Below are positions 24,000 through 35,698 of a stretch of 64,000 bases of DNA, one piece after another. This DNA is from Synchiropus splendidus. Lineage: Eukaryota > Chordata > Actinopteri > Syngnathiformes > Callionymidae. Each line of letters opens with the position of its first letter. Position 1 is the stretch's first letter. Under the pieces are notes generated by a model, which made no database searches, was not told where the DNA came from, and worked only from the letters and a program-made list of their open reading frames with translations. Where the stretch lies: assembly GCF_027744825.2 (NCBI RefSeq), contig NC_071348.1:3540563-3604562 (forward strand). Direction: 5' to 3'. The position numbers and the translations under genes are program-made.

Positions 24000-24057
24000 G
24001 ATGTTCAGATGTTTCAACACAAGCGCTTGAGCTCCTATTGTTTGTGTTCCTCCAGGC

Positions 24058-24079
24058 TGCCACGCGAGGGCGCTAGAAA
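24058..24079 (+). promoter_or_regulatory. CTCF-like motif between kmt2b and zbtb32 tails
   Basis: TGCCACGCGAGGGCGCTAG resembles the CTCF core (CCAC, then GAGGGCGCTA) with one mismatch at an important central position. It lies within the short gap between the kmt2b poly(A) signal and the zbtb32 stop codon. Confidence 0.35.
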
Positions 24080-24105
24080 CCCCTTTCTGCGCCAGCGTTG
24101 TGCGC

Positions 24106-27100
24106 TCAGTTGTGTGATTTGTACAAGTAGGTGCTGTTGATGTGCCAGTCCGGCGGGAAGTCGTGCGCGCTGTGGCTCTTGATGTGTCTCTGCATGGCCA
24201 CCAGGCTGCTGCAGAACTCGGAGCAGACCGTGCACTGGTACGGCGAGGCCCCGCCGTGGGTCCTCAGGTGTTTGATCATGGCGGAGTAGTCTCGAGACCG
24301 CTGACCGCAGAGACGGCACTCGAAGGGCTTCTCACCTGCAGGAGCCAAGGAGGTTGTGGTTTTATGTTTCTACTGCACTTATGATCCAAGTCACTTCAAT
24401 AATGCGTCATTGTGGAAAAAATAACTGATGTTAGGTTTCTTAAATTCAGCTAAAAGACTCAAACAACTCCGGCGTCAGTCACTTCCGTCACCGGCTCAGT
24501 GACACCGGAAGCGAAAAGGCTAAACTCGACGAAAGTGACGCTTTCACGATGTAAGTTACTGTTTTCTCCTTAAACTGTCTATGTTCTTATATTCCCCCCC
24601 CTTAAAAAAAAGTTAATGTGTTCAGAAATAATCGCGAAGTAAGTCATGATAGTGACGGATAAAACACAAAATTAGCTTTGTCACGAAGCAAAACGCGTAG
24701 CTTTACTCGTTCACCGTTAGCATTGTTTTTCATGCTAACGATTCAAAAACGCATCTGTATTTGTAGTGAAATTGTGTACAGTGTGTGAAATGCGTAACGA
24801 GGCAATTCCATATTACGCCAGGCATATTTAAATTATTAAAAGTATTTTTTTTACACAAATTTCACAGAACAATGACAAGATATTGGAGTAAACTATTATG
24901 AAGGAAAAACATGATTCGATATTCAGCTAAAGTGTCAAGCAAGGAATGTTTTAAGGAAAGTGCTAATGCAGTATTTGGGGGGAAAGTCAGACAGTGAGGA
25001 GAGGTGATGAAGACAGGCAGCTCCAGTGGAAGTTGTCTGCAGGAGCGACTGGAAAGTGAGAGGGAGACGTCTGGAGACTAAGTTAGGGAGGACCGATGGG
25101 CGGCAGAGAGGAGACAGTTGTGGACCATGAATGTTGGATGTCAGTCTCTGCGGCTGGGACAGGGGCCTGTGGACCGGCGTGGACTCGTACCCAGGTCCAA
25201 CGGAGTCTGACCCACCTGTGTGAATTCGGTGGTGTGTGTCCAGTTGATGCTTGAGGCTGAATCTCTTGGGACAGTGTTGGCACCGGTGTGGCTTCTCCCC
25301 ATGCTGGGACTTGAGTCCTTTGGACTGCCTTTCTGCTTTCAGGCAGAAGCTGCACAGCGCTAACCCCCCACCTGGTGGAGAGTCGGAGAAATTTGAGGTT
25401 GATTTGGGACTAGCTGACATATTCATATTGTGATTCCAAGTGCGGTGCTTACTGAGGTTTTCTTTGAGTCCAATGCAGTATTTTTTTCAATTATGAGTGG
25501 ACATAAATAATGGTATTTAAATTTAAAAACTGTTGTTTTTGAAATAGGTGAATTTAGTGTCATTTGTGTTGGTGTTGCCACTCCTTACATCTGAGTGATT
25601 GTTATTGTAATGCGGTTGTTTTAATTTCATAAATATTTGCATGTTTATCACGCTGAAGCACGCACCAGCGTGTTCGCTATGATTGAGCTTGCAGTCTTGG
25701 AAGTGACTAACTGCACAGGCCAAACTGCTCTCTCTGCATTATATTTGTTTTTTGAGCTGTAAACACGGCGCCTGTGTCGACAGGATGCTGTTATAGGAAG
25801 GAGCACTGTAGACAGGGGAAATTTAGAGAATTAACCACAACAATTTAGCATTCGCTGTCAACCCACGACCTACAGAATCCTGCTGTTATCAGAAGATTTC
25901 CTGTCCAATATTTCCATTCAGACTCTGCTGACTTTGCTGACTGATGAAAAGCAAACAACAAATCTTTGTTGGATTTGTTGTACTGTAGCACGGATATATT
26001 GTGTATCTTTACGGGTGTGTGTAACCACTGCAGCGATTGAGCACATACAGTACTTGTTGTACCGAGTAACCGCACCACTGCTCCTGCTGCACCGTGTTCT
26101 CAATACCACAACTCTCTTTATGACTTTCCATTGCATAGAGATGTGTTTGATAAGTGATGGAAACAACTGATTGTGGCTCAGAAGTGATTCATTTGAATTC
26201 ATTAGAATCCTCTACACAATGTGAACACAGTTACCTGGAAAGGTTCCCCCTGAAGAGGGAGAAACGGCACGACACCGTGGGCACTTGTTCACCCTCCTGC
26301 TGGGTTGGGCCTCCTCTCTGCGAGTGGTCGTCGAAAAATGGGGAAAATCACATTTAGTTTCAAGCTTCTGTGGTTTAAAATGTGATTTGCAAAACAGCCA
26401 CACAGAAGACTCAGTCGTAGTAACTCTGGGATGAGAACAATGTCGGCACTGGATTTGTTTTTTAGTTTTTAAATGGTATTGTTTTGATTAAAATATAGAG
26501 ACACATGAAAAGCATGCTAAATTGCACAGTAGAAAGATATAGCGTGTTCTGAGCAAATTGTTGAAGGTGAAGTTCAGAAGCATATAATTTGCCTTTTATT
26601 ATTCTGGTGCAGTTTAGCGTGTTCCTTACGTTGTCGTTCGGTGAAGCAAGAAACATTTGAACATTCACTGTGTAGGTTCTATGTAAGTTTTATTATTGTG
26701 ATTAAAAAATTAAAAATGTACACTAAAATTCCCTGCCTATTAAAACGTGTAGAATGTTGCTTGAAAACATTTTTTAAAATTTTTACCTCAATTGATATTC
26801 ACTTAAAAGTATTAAAAAATATATCAATTTAATATTTATTTATCTGTATTAGCACCGCAAGAACTAGCTTCCTCTCACAGTCTGTCTGTCCCAATGCCGC
26901 CCAGCCACCCGCCCACCCTTGAATAAACAAAGGCATGTCCGTCCTCAATTCGTAATCGTTCGGAACACTCTGATAATGGGAACTTTAGCCAGCAGATCTA
27001 GCGGCCTGGCCTTGATTCCCAAGCTTGCAGTGAGTTTTCTAGCTCCTGGTGTACGTCAGTAAGTCATGACCAACTTCAGTGACCAGAGTGGGCGACCAAT

Positions 27101-28141
27101 GGTTAACAAGGTTAGCTTTGCTGGGGGCTTATTGACGCACTTGTACTCCCAAACAGCAGTGAGTCAGGGGCTGCAGGGGAACATTTTTTCTTGCTGACTC
27201 AAAAAGAAATGAAAAACAAAGTGTCATAGACGGAGCAGTAAATAATGGTCTCACCTGAGCTCATTGTTCTGGTGGGCCCCTGTTAAGGCTCTGCGACTGG
27301 GTTTCTCTCGTGTTAGCAAACATTGCCCCAGAGTTCTGCCCATTGCAGTCGCACCATGCGGGTCAGGGGTGTGGAGCGTCTGTTGAGCTGGTGAACGGAA
27401 GCAGGAGCTGAGTAAAGGGAGCAGATGTGGTGAGGAGAAGGGGACTGGGTAGACCACAGGGGCCATGCTGAAGGTTGGCTGAGGACAACCTGTCACTAAA
27501 CTGGAGTAGCTTTGAGCAATCTGTCTCAGAGTGCTCACAGAGCTCCACATGCTTGGAGAGAAAGTCCAAGATGGGGGGACGTAGGGCGGGTTGCTCAGAG
27601 GAGGGATGGCACCTTGTGATAGTTCAGGGTTTCTGACAGGGGACGTGGCTGGGAAAGCGTCACCAGCGTTCTTCTTGTTCGCTTTTAAACTGTTGCCTCG
27701 GTCTTGCTTTTCTTTGTGATCGTCACCTCCCGCCTCAATTGCATTTGAGCTGAATTTCCTCTGGTCCTCCTCAGTTCTGTGGAGCGAGTCCAGGTTCCTG
27801 CGGCACTGCTCCAGAAGCTGCGGCATCTCCAGGTGATGGGCAGCTCTCAGCAAGAGGCGGAGGTCGCCCATCGACACCTCCACCGCCTGGCTGTAGGTGA
27901 AGTCCAGCACTTGCTGAAAGGTATGAGAGGAGACGTAATCTACTGTGCAGAGCGACGGATCTGAGTCGCTACGCAGAAGCTGCTGGGCCAACGCCCTGCT
28001 AGCACAGGCGAGCACCAGACGATGGGCCTGGAATTTTTGACCTTTTACTGAGATAATAGCGTCACACATTGAACCAGCTTGACGTAAGAGGTTTGCTTGC
28101 CCCAGGAAGTGGCAGTAGTCTGTGTTGCTTATTCGGATCAT
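24106..28141 (-). CDS. zbtb32: BTB and zinc-finger transcription factor ZBTB32-like
   Basis: Four coding exons join in phase: 28141-27255, 26317-26235, 25371-25216 and 24335-24106 (1,356 nt, 451 aa). Residues 1-115 form a BTB/POZ domain ([20 protein letters not shown], then [12 protein letters not shown]). A poorly conserved Pro/Ser-rich linker follows. Three C-terminal C2H2 fingers follow: [42 protein letters not shown] and [21 protein letters not shown]. The tail [15 protein letters not shown] closely matches human ZBTB32 (PPGWTIRSTFLYSS). BTB-ZF proteins of this group (ZBTB32/ROG/FAZF, related to PLZF) dimerise through BTB, bind DNA through the fingers and recruit corepressors; mammalian ZBTB32 acts in lymphocytes. 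The gene is tail to tail with kmt2b. An extra vestigial zinc motif precedes finger 1. The human ZBTB32 neighbour is also KMT2B, which supports orthology. Confidence 0.93.
24470..24545 (+). promoter_or_regulatory. Promoter-like segment with paired ETS sites in zbtb32 last intron
   Basis: Inside the intron between zbtb32 coding exons 3 and 4 is a short CpG-containing stretch with CACTTCCG and ACCGGAAGCG, two opposed ETS-type sites, followed by CGAT then GTAAGT, a strong plus-strand splice donor. This is typical of a housekeeping promoter plus first exon. I could not find a convincing second exon downstream on the plus strand. Confidence 0.35.
26318..27254 (-). other. zbtb32 intron 1
   Basis: A 937 bp intron with a GT donor after the NNEL codons and an AG acceptor at 26319-26318. 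It is AT-rich in its centre and shows no further gene. Confidence 0.8.
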
Positions 28142-30334
28142 TTTCGAGGCTCAGCGTTGGTCTCCTGATATGACAAGTTTCAGTCTGCAGATGAAATTGA
28201 AAGGTAGGTTATCTTGAGTTTACAGTTCAATATATACCATTGAAGTTGGGCAAAGTGTGTTATAGCTTATCTTTCCTGAATAACAGACTTTAAATGAACA
28301 TATTCTAAAAAGTGGTGTTGCCACTAGTCGGGCCTTCGCCTGGATGCCTCACTGAGTTAGAGTGTGACCAGTACTTTGACTGGAAAAAACCTGAAGCCTC
28401 TTCTACTCATCTGTGTACGATAGGAGCAAAACAACCCCCTGCACTGAAACCATGGAGTCATAAATGTCTCTGTCAATTTGAGCCCTGATGCGCGAAAGAA
28501 TGCATTTTCAATGAGAGACTCACCGACTGCTGGCGGATATAGTCTGCTGAGGATGGTGCGCTGTCATTGCGTCATGTCTGTGTGAAGTGATTTGAGTGAA
28601 GATCAGGCAATTTCCTCCTTTGTCAGTCTCTCTCTCCTCCTCTTCCTCCTACTCATCATCATCACCACCTCATTGGTGTGTTCGACTAGATGTGATGTTC
28701 TATTATATTTGAAATTGAGAGGAGAAACCAGAACCTGCAGCAAGTGACTTTATTTAGTGGATTTTTAATGGACATGGTTTAACTCAGACATGTAACATTG
28801 ATGCAACCCCTGATAATTGCTGCACATTTATTTCCATCGCGTCTTGGTCAATATTATTCAGGCTGCTTTTCTCTGAGTAGAAACCACATCAAAGATATTT
28901 ATCTGTGACAGGAAACATGAAGTCAAGCACGCTGTACCAATATCTAGCGCACGGTTTTACTGAAACCCACTGAATACAGTGTTCTGCAGTCCTCCAGATG
29001 TTTCCTCGTACTTCAGATTCTCAGAACATCGAGATGTGCCGAAATGCCGGCCCTAAGATAAGGAATTAAGCAGTCATGAAAACGCCAATGAGCATAATGT
29101 CACGTCTTTGTTCGAACTCTGATTTTCCTTCATATGGAAACAGTCGTCTGAAACCACTAAATAAAAGCAACCAAAATATTTGTTGTTATTACATTATTAC
29201 TGAATATATACCCTTGGATTACCCATATTTTTATCACATGTAATTTGAATTCAATTAGAATAGTGTTTGCTTGAATGCGTTTTTTATTAAGGCAGTGTGT
29301 GGCCAACCATGTTTACAATGGTAGCATGTTGTTGAGCCTCATCACAGGTGATTCTAAAGGATGTTCTGGACAGTGTCTGTTGTGTTGGCTCGTTGGAGTA
29401 AATGCATACAGCTTTGGTGCAATTCACCAAAGCAATACATTATTATTATTATTTATTTAATTTATTGACAGCCCTATTTTTATTGATTCACTTGGATATT
29501 TAGTAATTTGCAAATAAGCATTTTCTTCTTTCAACAGTAAATTGCTAAAATAAATTACTAAAACGTATATTAATTGAAAGACAATTCTTTTCAATTTTTT
29601 TAATGTATTATTTTCTCACGCTACATCCGTCATTTTGTTTTATTCACCGTATGTGCCATTAACATTTGGATACAGTACAGATATACCAGAAGATCTCTGG
29701 AGACTTGAGCTACGGAAAAGGCTGCTGAAGCCAGAACTCTGAGGAGGAACTCAAATGGAAGGAGGTCGTCTTATGTATTAATTTAGAGAAGAGATAAGTT
29801 GAGCTGGGCATTTTTTAAAATGAATCAGCCGAACCTGCAATGAGATGCTTTCAGAGGATACATGCGCAGTGGAACAGTATCGTGAGATTTACATTGCATT
29901 TTCTCCATAACTGAAATTTCCGAATTCAAGTTGAATTAGCACATAGTTCATTTATCAAAGATCCTTGACGAAGGCGCTACTCCCACCTGCGTGCGTAAAG
30001 ACGACCTACATGACACATTGGCACCTTTGTCGATGGCAAGTGTGTCTAGTGTTAACCACACACATGCGGTGATCTCAGGCAGGAAAGTAACAGCTTTTTC
30101 CTTTTTCCCATGTATTCTACGTTCTGTACGATCACAACTTTCTCTGTGGCATTAAATGTATGATGATCCGGTGCGTGAGAAATATGGGGGCAAGGGACAT
30201 CTCTTTGTTGGTACGGTAAATACCTTAGATATGTATTTTATGTGTGTATACCTAGACCGTTTTATTTGTGTGTGGCCAAGTATCACCTCGCTTTCTGCAC
30301 AGCACGAGTGATGATTCTTCTCCAAAATGGATGG

Positions 30335-30440
30335 GTACTTCAGTCATCCAGGAGGAGGGGGGTCAGTAGGGAACTCGAAATAGAGCTACCCCACATGAAG
30401 AGAAGCCAGTTGAGGTGCCTCTGGGGTCTCATCCGGCCAA
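30335..30440 (+). mobile_element. Fragment of a non-LTR retrotransposon RT C terminus
   Basis: Translated on the plus strand the segment gives SSRRRGVSRELEIELP then MKRSQLRCLWGLIRP. This resembles the family pattern (I)REELGVEPLLLHIERSQLRWLGHLFRMP found at the end of reverse transcriptases of abundant fish LINEs (Rex/RTE-like). It is short and degenerate. The exact family needs a repeat-library search. Confidence 0.55.
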
Positions 30441-30875
30441 ATTGTTATTCACAGGCGGAGGCAGCTCAAAATTTCGATTCATGGGCGGATTGCATTTGTC
30501 GCTCCTTTAACAGGAAACAAGAGGCTCCACAGGATGTGATGTCTTATTTTCTCATGTGTGGTTAATGACAGAATTACTAAAATATCCTCCTGCATCGGTG
30601 ACCTCAAGGAGCTCGAGAGGCACTCGGGTTTCTCTTCCTGAACCTTCCATTCACGACTCTCTGCATCCATTTGTTGGATATAAGGCCACGTAAAATTACT
30701 GGGGTGACCAGATTTGGCCCTCGGGCCTTCAGTTTGACACCTGTGGTTTAAACAATATGAAGGCGGATGTTGGGCACTTTGCTTGCGTATATGCAGTAGT
30801 TGGGAAGATTTGTAGTTCAAATTCGTAAAATGTTGCTTGTCATTAATGGCCCAAGATCTTCGACTCAGTCTAAGA

Positions 30876-31084
30876 CAGAGGTGGGCAATTCAATTTCCTA
30901 TACCATAAAACCTATTGAACTATTTCATTTTTAAGCACTTAATTTGAATATAGATCAAGGACGGACTAGATGTTCAAGATAAAAAGTTATAGTTAGTTTT
31001 CGTTTTAGTCTGATGTCAAACGGGCCACGAAAATACAGGCATCGGGCCGCATAAGGCCCCCGGGCTGCACTTTGCCCAGGTCTG
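30876..31084. mobile_element. Short hAT-like non-autonomous element (MITE)
   Basis: A 209 bp unit begins CAGAGGTGGGCAA and ends TTGCCCAGGTCTG, giving imperfect terminal inverted repeats (11 of 13). It is flanked by 8 bp near-identical direct repeats, GTCTAAGA at 30868-30875 and CTCTAAGA at 31085-31092. Termini of CAG type and 8 bp target duplications are the hallmark of hAT elements. The interior includes GGGCCGCATAAGGCCC. No transposase is encoded. Confidence 0.75.
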
Positions 31085-32660
31085 CTCTAAGATGTATATT
31101 AGAGTGTATTTTATATGTATCACTGGCACTGTTTTGACAAGAATCTGAGTCAACGTGAGTTTGTCTTTTTTGTTCTTGGAAGAAAAATTCAGTGAAATCT
31201 TCTGTGTTTACTGTCAAAGTAGTGTTTTCAGTTGCTTCAGATCACCTTCACCGAAGCACTGCGATCTTGTTAGGTCATCGTGTCAACGTGGACAGCAATC
31301 TACGTTGAATTTAACGGTGAGTCATCTCGCAGGTCTAGTAAAATGACTTGGTGGGTCAAATTTGTCCACCAGCCCTTGAGTTTGACACAAGATCGTGGAC
31401 TTCCCCAGACATATGTGCAGTCACCTGTTCAAGAGAATCTTCCTCCTGTGATGGATGTATTGGCAGCCATTTTTCCTTGAGAAGTAGTTTTCTTTAAGTA
31501 TGTCAGGTGGGCTTCTCCTGCCAGTAATATCATGACTTACACTCCCCCCTCACCAGACTTGATCCCCTACCTTCACACATCGACCCTCACCACTGACTCA
31601 TGGAGGTGTCTGAGATCAGGGGGTTTTTCAGCTAAAAATAGCTACTTTTGTTTGAGCTTTTTATTTGTTTTGAAACTTAAAAAAATCAATGTCCAAAGAT
31701 TTTAATCTCTGTAGCTGGTTTCATTCTTTTTTTTTTAAGTCTTGGACGGAGCAACAAGCAAATTAAACGTGTGACTAAACTCCGGTTGAATATGAATTGT
31801 CTTAGCTGACCGCAGTGGGGGTTTGCGAGCTGACAAGTTCAGAGGAAACACTATCAGGATGAGTGATCGCTGCTGCAGGCGGTGATAAACTGTCACTGTA
31901 CGGCCACAATGTTTTTCACATTAATCTGAGTTTACGTGAGTATCAGTCACTAATGCGGTGTGGAAGGAGTGAACTGAGGCCGGGGCCGGGGCTCATCGTG
32001 CCTCTCTCAAATTTGGGTAGAAGGAAATGACAGTCCTGCTGGTGTCTGGGAACTGTGTCAAAGCAATACCCTCTAACCGCATGTTTGAACTCACCATAAA
32101 TAGTAATGCTTGCGATTACACTTGCTTTTTGTCTCGCTCAATATGTACTCATTTTCTTTGTTGCTTTCCATTTGACATCTATTTGTTCATGGCTGGGACT
32201 GGCAGTTGTGGGATGGTAGTGAATTTATTGAGTGATGTTGCTGAAGGTTTGGAACTGAACAGAACAATCCTGTTGGCCAGAATGTTTATCGTAGTGCTCA
32301 CGCACCCGAGAGTCTTGGGAATAATTCATGTTGTTATATTTCCCTGTGGTGTAGCTTGAGTCAAGGGTGTGCAGTATTGAAGGCTATTTTTAACACAGGA
32401 CTCGGCAAGTGTCAAAACGGAGGAGGCGCAAACATTCATTGCTTTTGTTGTATTACATTTTACTGCTTTCATTTTGATGAATTTTGCCAGATGTATTGTC
32501 TCCACTTGCTTGCCACAGTCATGGACATTGGTCTCTGTAGGTCATGACATCACCAAGCTTTGCTGTTCATCTGGTTTTCTGGCATTTATTGAATTTGATT
32601 TTCATTAATCTTGTGGTCCAGAGTTGGTGGGGCAGATTTGGAGCTTAGGGCGGAGTCAAG

Positions 32661-32809
32661 GGTGTCAAACCGGATCACAAAAGTGCAGTTTGAACAAAAT
32701 AGTATCAGTTTCACTTCTCTGAACACAACCACTTATTTCATAAAATTCCTTTCCCTGAATCAATTTCCTGCGCATGTCTCGAGGGCCGCATCTCGAAGTT
32801 GACTCACCT
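32661..32809. mobile_element. Probable hAT-like MITE remnant
   Basis: The unit starts GGTGTCAAAC and ends GTTGACTCACC, with a GAGGGCCGCAT internal segment typical of short hAT elements. A perfect 8 bp direct repeat GAGTCAAG flanks it (32653-32660 and 32810-32817). The terminal repeats match only partly, so this is less sure than the element at 30876. Confidence 0.5.
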
Positions 32810-33699
32810 GAGTCAAGTGTTGGAGGCACGCTGCATCCATCGCCCAGAGAGAGGTCATTACCTGCGGTGCAAGGCAAAGCTCTGTGGAGCTGGATGAGTC
32901 ATTCGTAGCTGGAGGAATTCTTCCCACACTTTCTGCTCTGCCTTCGAGCCCAGACTCATCATCCCGATTCCCTCGGGAGTTTCCCCTCCTTCCATTTGTA
33001 GTCGATCCAGGTGTCTACTGTTCATCAGTGCAACCCTAGTTTCCCTGCTTGGTATTCCGGGCTTCTCCACAGTCTTCTGAGCATCTGATCATTAGCTGGA
33101 AATCGTACGCTTCTCTTCCACATGAAACAGACTTCAGCCAGATGATAACATCTCATGGAGCTAACACTCCTGATGCTTGTACTTCGAGACTCTTCAGGTG
33201 AAACCAGAACCAGCTCAGAACTGGAGCTAATCTAGCGGCTTTCAAGTGATTTATTTTCACTTTTATGGCTGATATAAAGAGTCAAATGTTTGAGACGAGT
33301 CGAGAGGGTTGAGGTCCAGCTGAAGGTCACAAAGGTAGCCCATGTAGATGAGGTTAAAAGGACAAAGACGTGCTCAACTAAAGAAGGATGAGGACACAAC
33401 TTCGTGATGCAAGAATTGTGTTGGCTCACGGCAAAAAAGAGGGACCCTAGCTGGGACCCTAACTGAGGTCACAGGGGTTTAGGTTTAACCAGCACTAAGT
33501 TTAACCTTCCTGAATCTAGATGGAATAGAAAAAAATCCAAGTGGCTTTGCTTGCAGAAGGCAGACAAACGATGATCATACAACCATCATGGTGTTAACAA
33601 CGGACTCCGACTTTGGTGGTCAGTGATGGAGACTTCACCTGAAGGGGTCACCAGCTTTATTGAAGGTAACCGCCATGGCGATCGGCTCATAGTTTCTCT

Positions 33700-33730
33700 G
33701 AATCAGAATCAGAATCAAATGTATTTACTG
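33700..33730. repeat. (GAATCA)n tail of a fish interspersed repeat
   Basis: Three GAATCA/AATCAG units followed by AAATGTATTTACTGG, similar to the simple-repeat tail common on teleost retroelements. Only the tail is recognisable. Confidence 0.5.
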
Positions 33731-33905
33731 GCGCATCCACGACAAGCAGAAGTGTCGAACCTGTCTAAAGTTCACTACTACTGTCCTACTACTACTACTG
33801 TACTATCCTGTAAGCTCTCATCGCTCACTCAGTTTTACTGTACTAGACTCCGCCCAGTATCTCCCATGGAAGCAGACCAGACACACCTGTAATGGGTCAC
33901 TCATT

Positions 33906-33911
33906 TTTATT
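33906..33911 (-). terminator. aplp1: Poly(A) signal of aplp1
   Basis: AATAAA on the minus strand, the first one found downstream of the aplp1 stop codon at 35699. It implies a 3' UTR of about 1.8 kb ending near 33890. Confidence 0.6.
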
Positions 33912-35698
33912 ACACATCTTAATCGGTGGACCAGTTTCTGCTCAAATCGCTTGCAAACACATTTACACAACAGAGAACAATTTGCCAAATCTGAATAATT
34001 TTCGGAGCACGTCTTTGGTCAAAGAAAATAAAGAAGAGCTCTCTGTGACACGACGCTAAATTTAGCCACCTGTACATGAAGGGTGTGATTCTACTTGTGC
34101 TTGATGCTTGACCAATTCTGCCTCGAGACATTTCGCGCCACAGGTTACTCACTTCTTATATCCAGTGTGAAACGCATGACCCTCCATCCAACAGATTATT
34201 ACATATGAATAAAAAATACAGAATCATTACATCCAGAACACAGCATTGTAAAAGGCAATAATGCAGCAATTAAAATCTTAAAAACGTCGTATATATTTTA
34301 TCAGGCTTGAGGAGAGACCAACAAAGAATTCAGTTCAACAGAGGACGAACGTACAAATGTGAGTATCTACGGTACACAACCTCTCTACGTCTGCTAAATG
34401 CTGGTAGGAAACCGTCGGTGGTTTTTGGGAGAACACAGGCAAGCGTTTTTCTCATCTATGGTTTTCAGATTAAACAGTGAACATACATCTTCATTCACCT
34501 ACGTAGCTGTACAAATTATAAACAACGACTTTCTGATCTTAGTTCAATAATAGTGCTGATATTGGAGCGTTGGATGAAAAAAAAAAAGGCATGATTGATT
34601 CTTAAAAAGCAACATGTGTGACCCTCTTTTGTCGACTCGAATGAGCTCAACGGGACAACCCCTCCGCTCTCTTACCTACTCGGGGAACTATGCTGATCAA
34701 AGAGATGACAAACTACAGTGAGTCATTCAGTGACAACTCAAAAACAGCAACTATTAAATACCCACATTCAGTATTGTTCAGTCTACGACAGGATGTTTTA
34801 CAACTGTGTTTTGGGTTTGGACACGCCCCCTCTGTCGGGCGGGTTCACTACTCCTATCAGGCTACAAGGGAAACAATGTGCCACCCAAAAGAAAGTAATC
34901 TCAACGTCTACCTTTAAATACATTCAGAAAGAAGTTACTGTGTCGTTGTCTTGTGCTGGTTTTTACAACAGTCCGTTTTCAATCAGCCATGTTAGGAAAA
35001 TGTATCTCCCTCTCGTTACAGCACAACGTTGTTTTTTTTTGTTTTTTTTTAACGTGTTATTCCAGTACACTGATGCAAATCAATCATAGAAATGTCTACA
35101 TCTAGAAGTATGTACCTCTTGAGTTATTTACAGTGTCCTTTAGGGGAACGGTGACACTTGAAAGGAAGCCATGACAACACAAATAAATACAGCAGTTTCA
35201 TACACCAAATGTCATGCTTCCCACTTTTTATACTGATTTACAGTTATTTTGGTAGCTGTATAAATGAAAAGGAACATATCTAAAGGATATTTTTGGGATA
35301 CTTTCGCCGATTGTTTTTCTGTATCGCCAGCACAAGTGTGATTAAAGCATATCTACTCGCTCATCAGATTCGGTACACAGACACCATTTATATTTAGAAC
35401 TGTGGTACAATTATAACTGCGGAAATGAAGTACTACAAAGCGCCTTTCCACTTTTTAAGAGGGTTCGGTTGGTCATGCCGCTGGGTTTATGTTCAGGAAG
35501 ATGGAGCTGGAGTCCTTTAGCTTCTACCTACAACATATTTAGTGACTTGGCGTCATGGTTCGTTGCTCGTGTTGCTTAAATTTCTTGTTGGTCATTTACA
35601 GTGGGTTTGGGGGGGTGGACTTCATAAATGATCGATCACAAGAGTCGTGACGCAGAAGAGGAAGAAAACCGGCGGCCTAGTTTTGGGCGTCACTTAGC
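33912..35698 (-). other. aplp1: aplp1 3' UTR
   Basis: About 1.8 kb without a coding ORF of note, between the stop codon and the first minus-strand AATAAA. It is AT-rich with T runs near 35030. No intron is needed to explain it. Confidence 0.6.

Larger units (their letters stand above)
22021..24018 (+). other. kmt2b: kmt2b 3' UTR
   Basis: About 2.0 kb follows the TGA at 22018-22020. It has AATAAA at 23901-23906 and 23994-23999, the second giving a cleavage site near 24010-24020. It contains a TG-rich microsatellite and an AT microsatellite. No coding exon was recognised. Confidence 0.75.
28142..33890. other. Intergenic region between zbtb32 and aplp1
   Basis: About 5.7 kb with no ORF that has both family resemblance and usable splice sites. 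It includes the zbtb32 5' UTR and promoter (start side near 28142-28600). It also includes a CT-rich tract near 28620-28680 and several transposon relics listed separately. The rest is unremarkable AT-rich sequence. Confidence 0.6.

Noticed and set aside
31290..31400. Further hAT-like end (GAGTTTGACACAAG)
   Set aside because: Only one degenerate end is visible and no target duplication could be matched.
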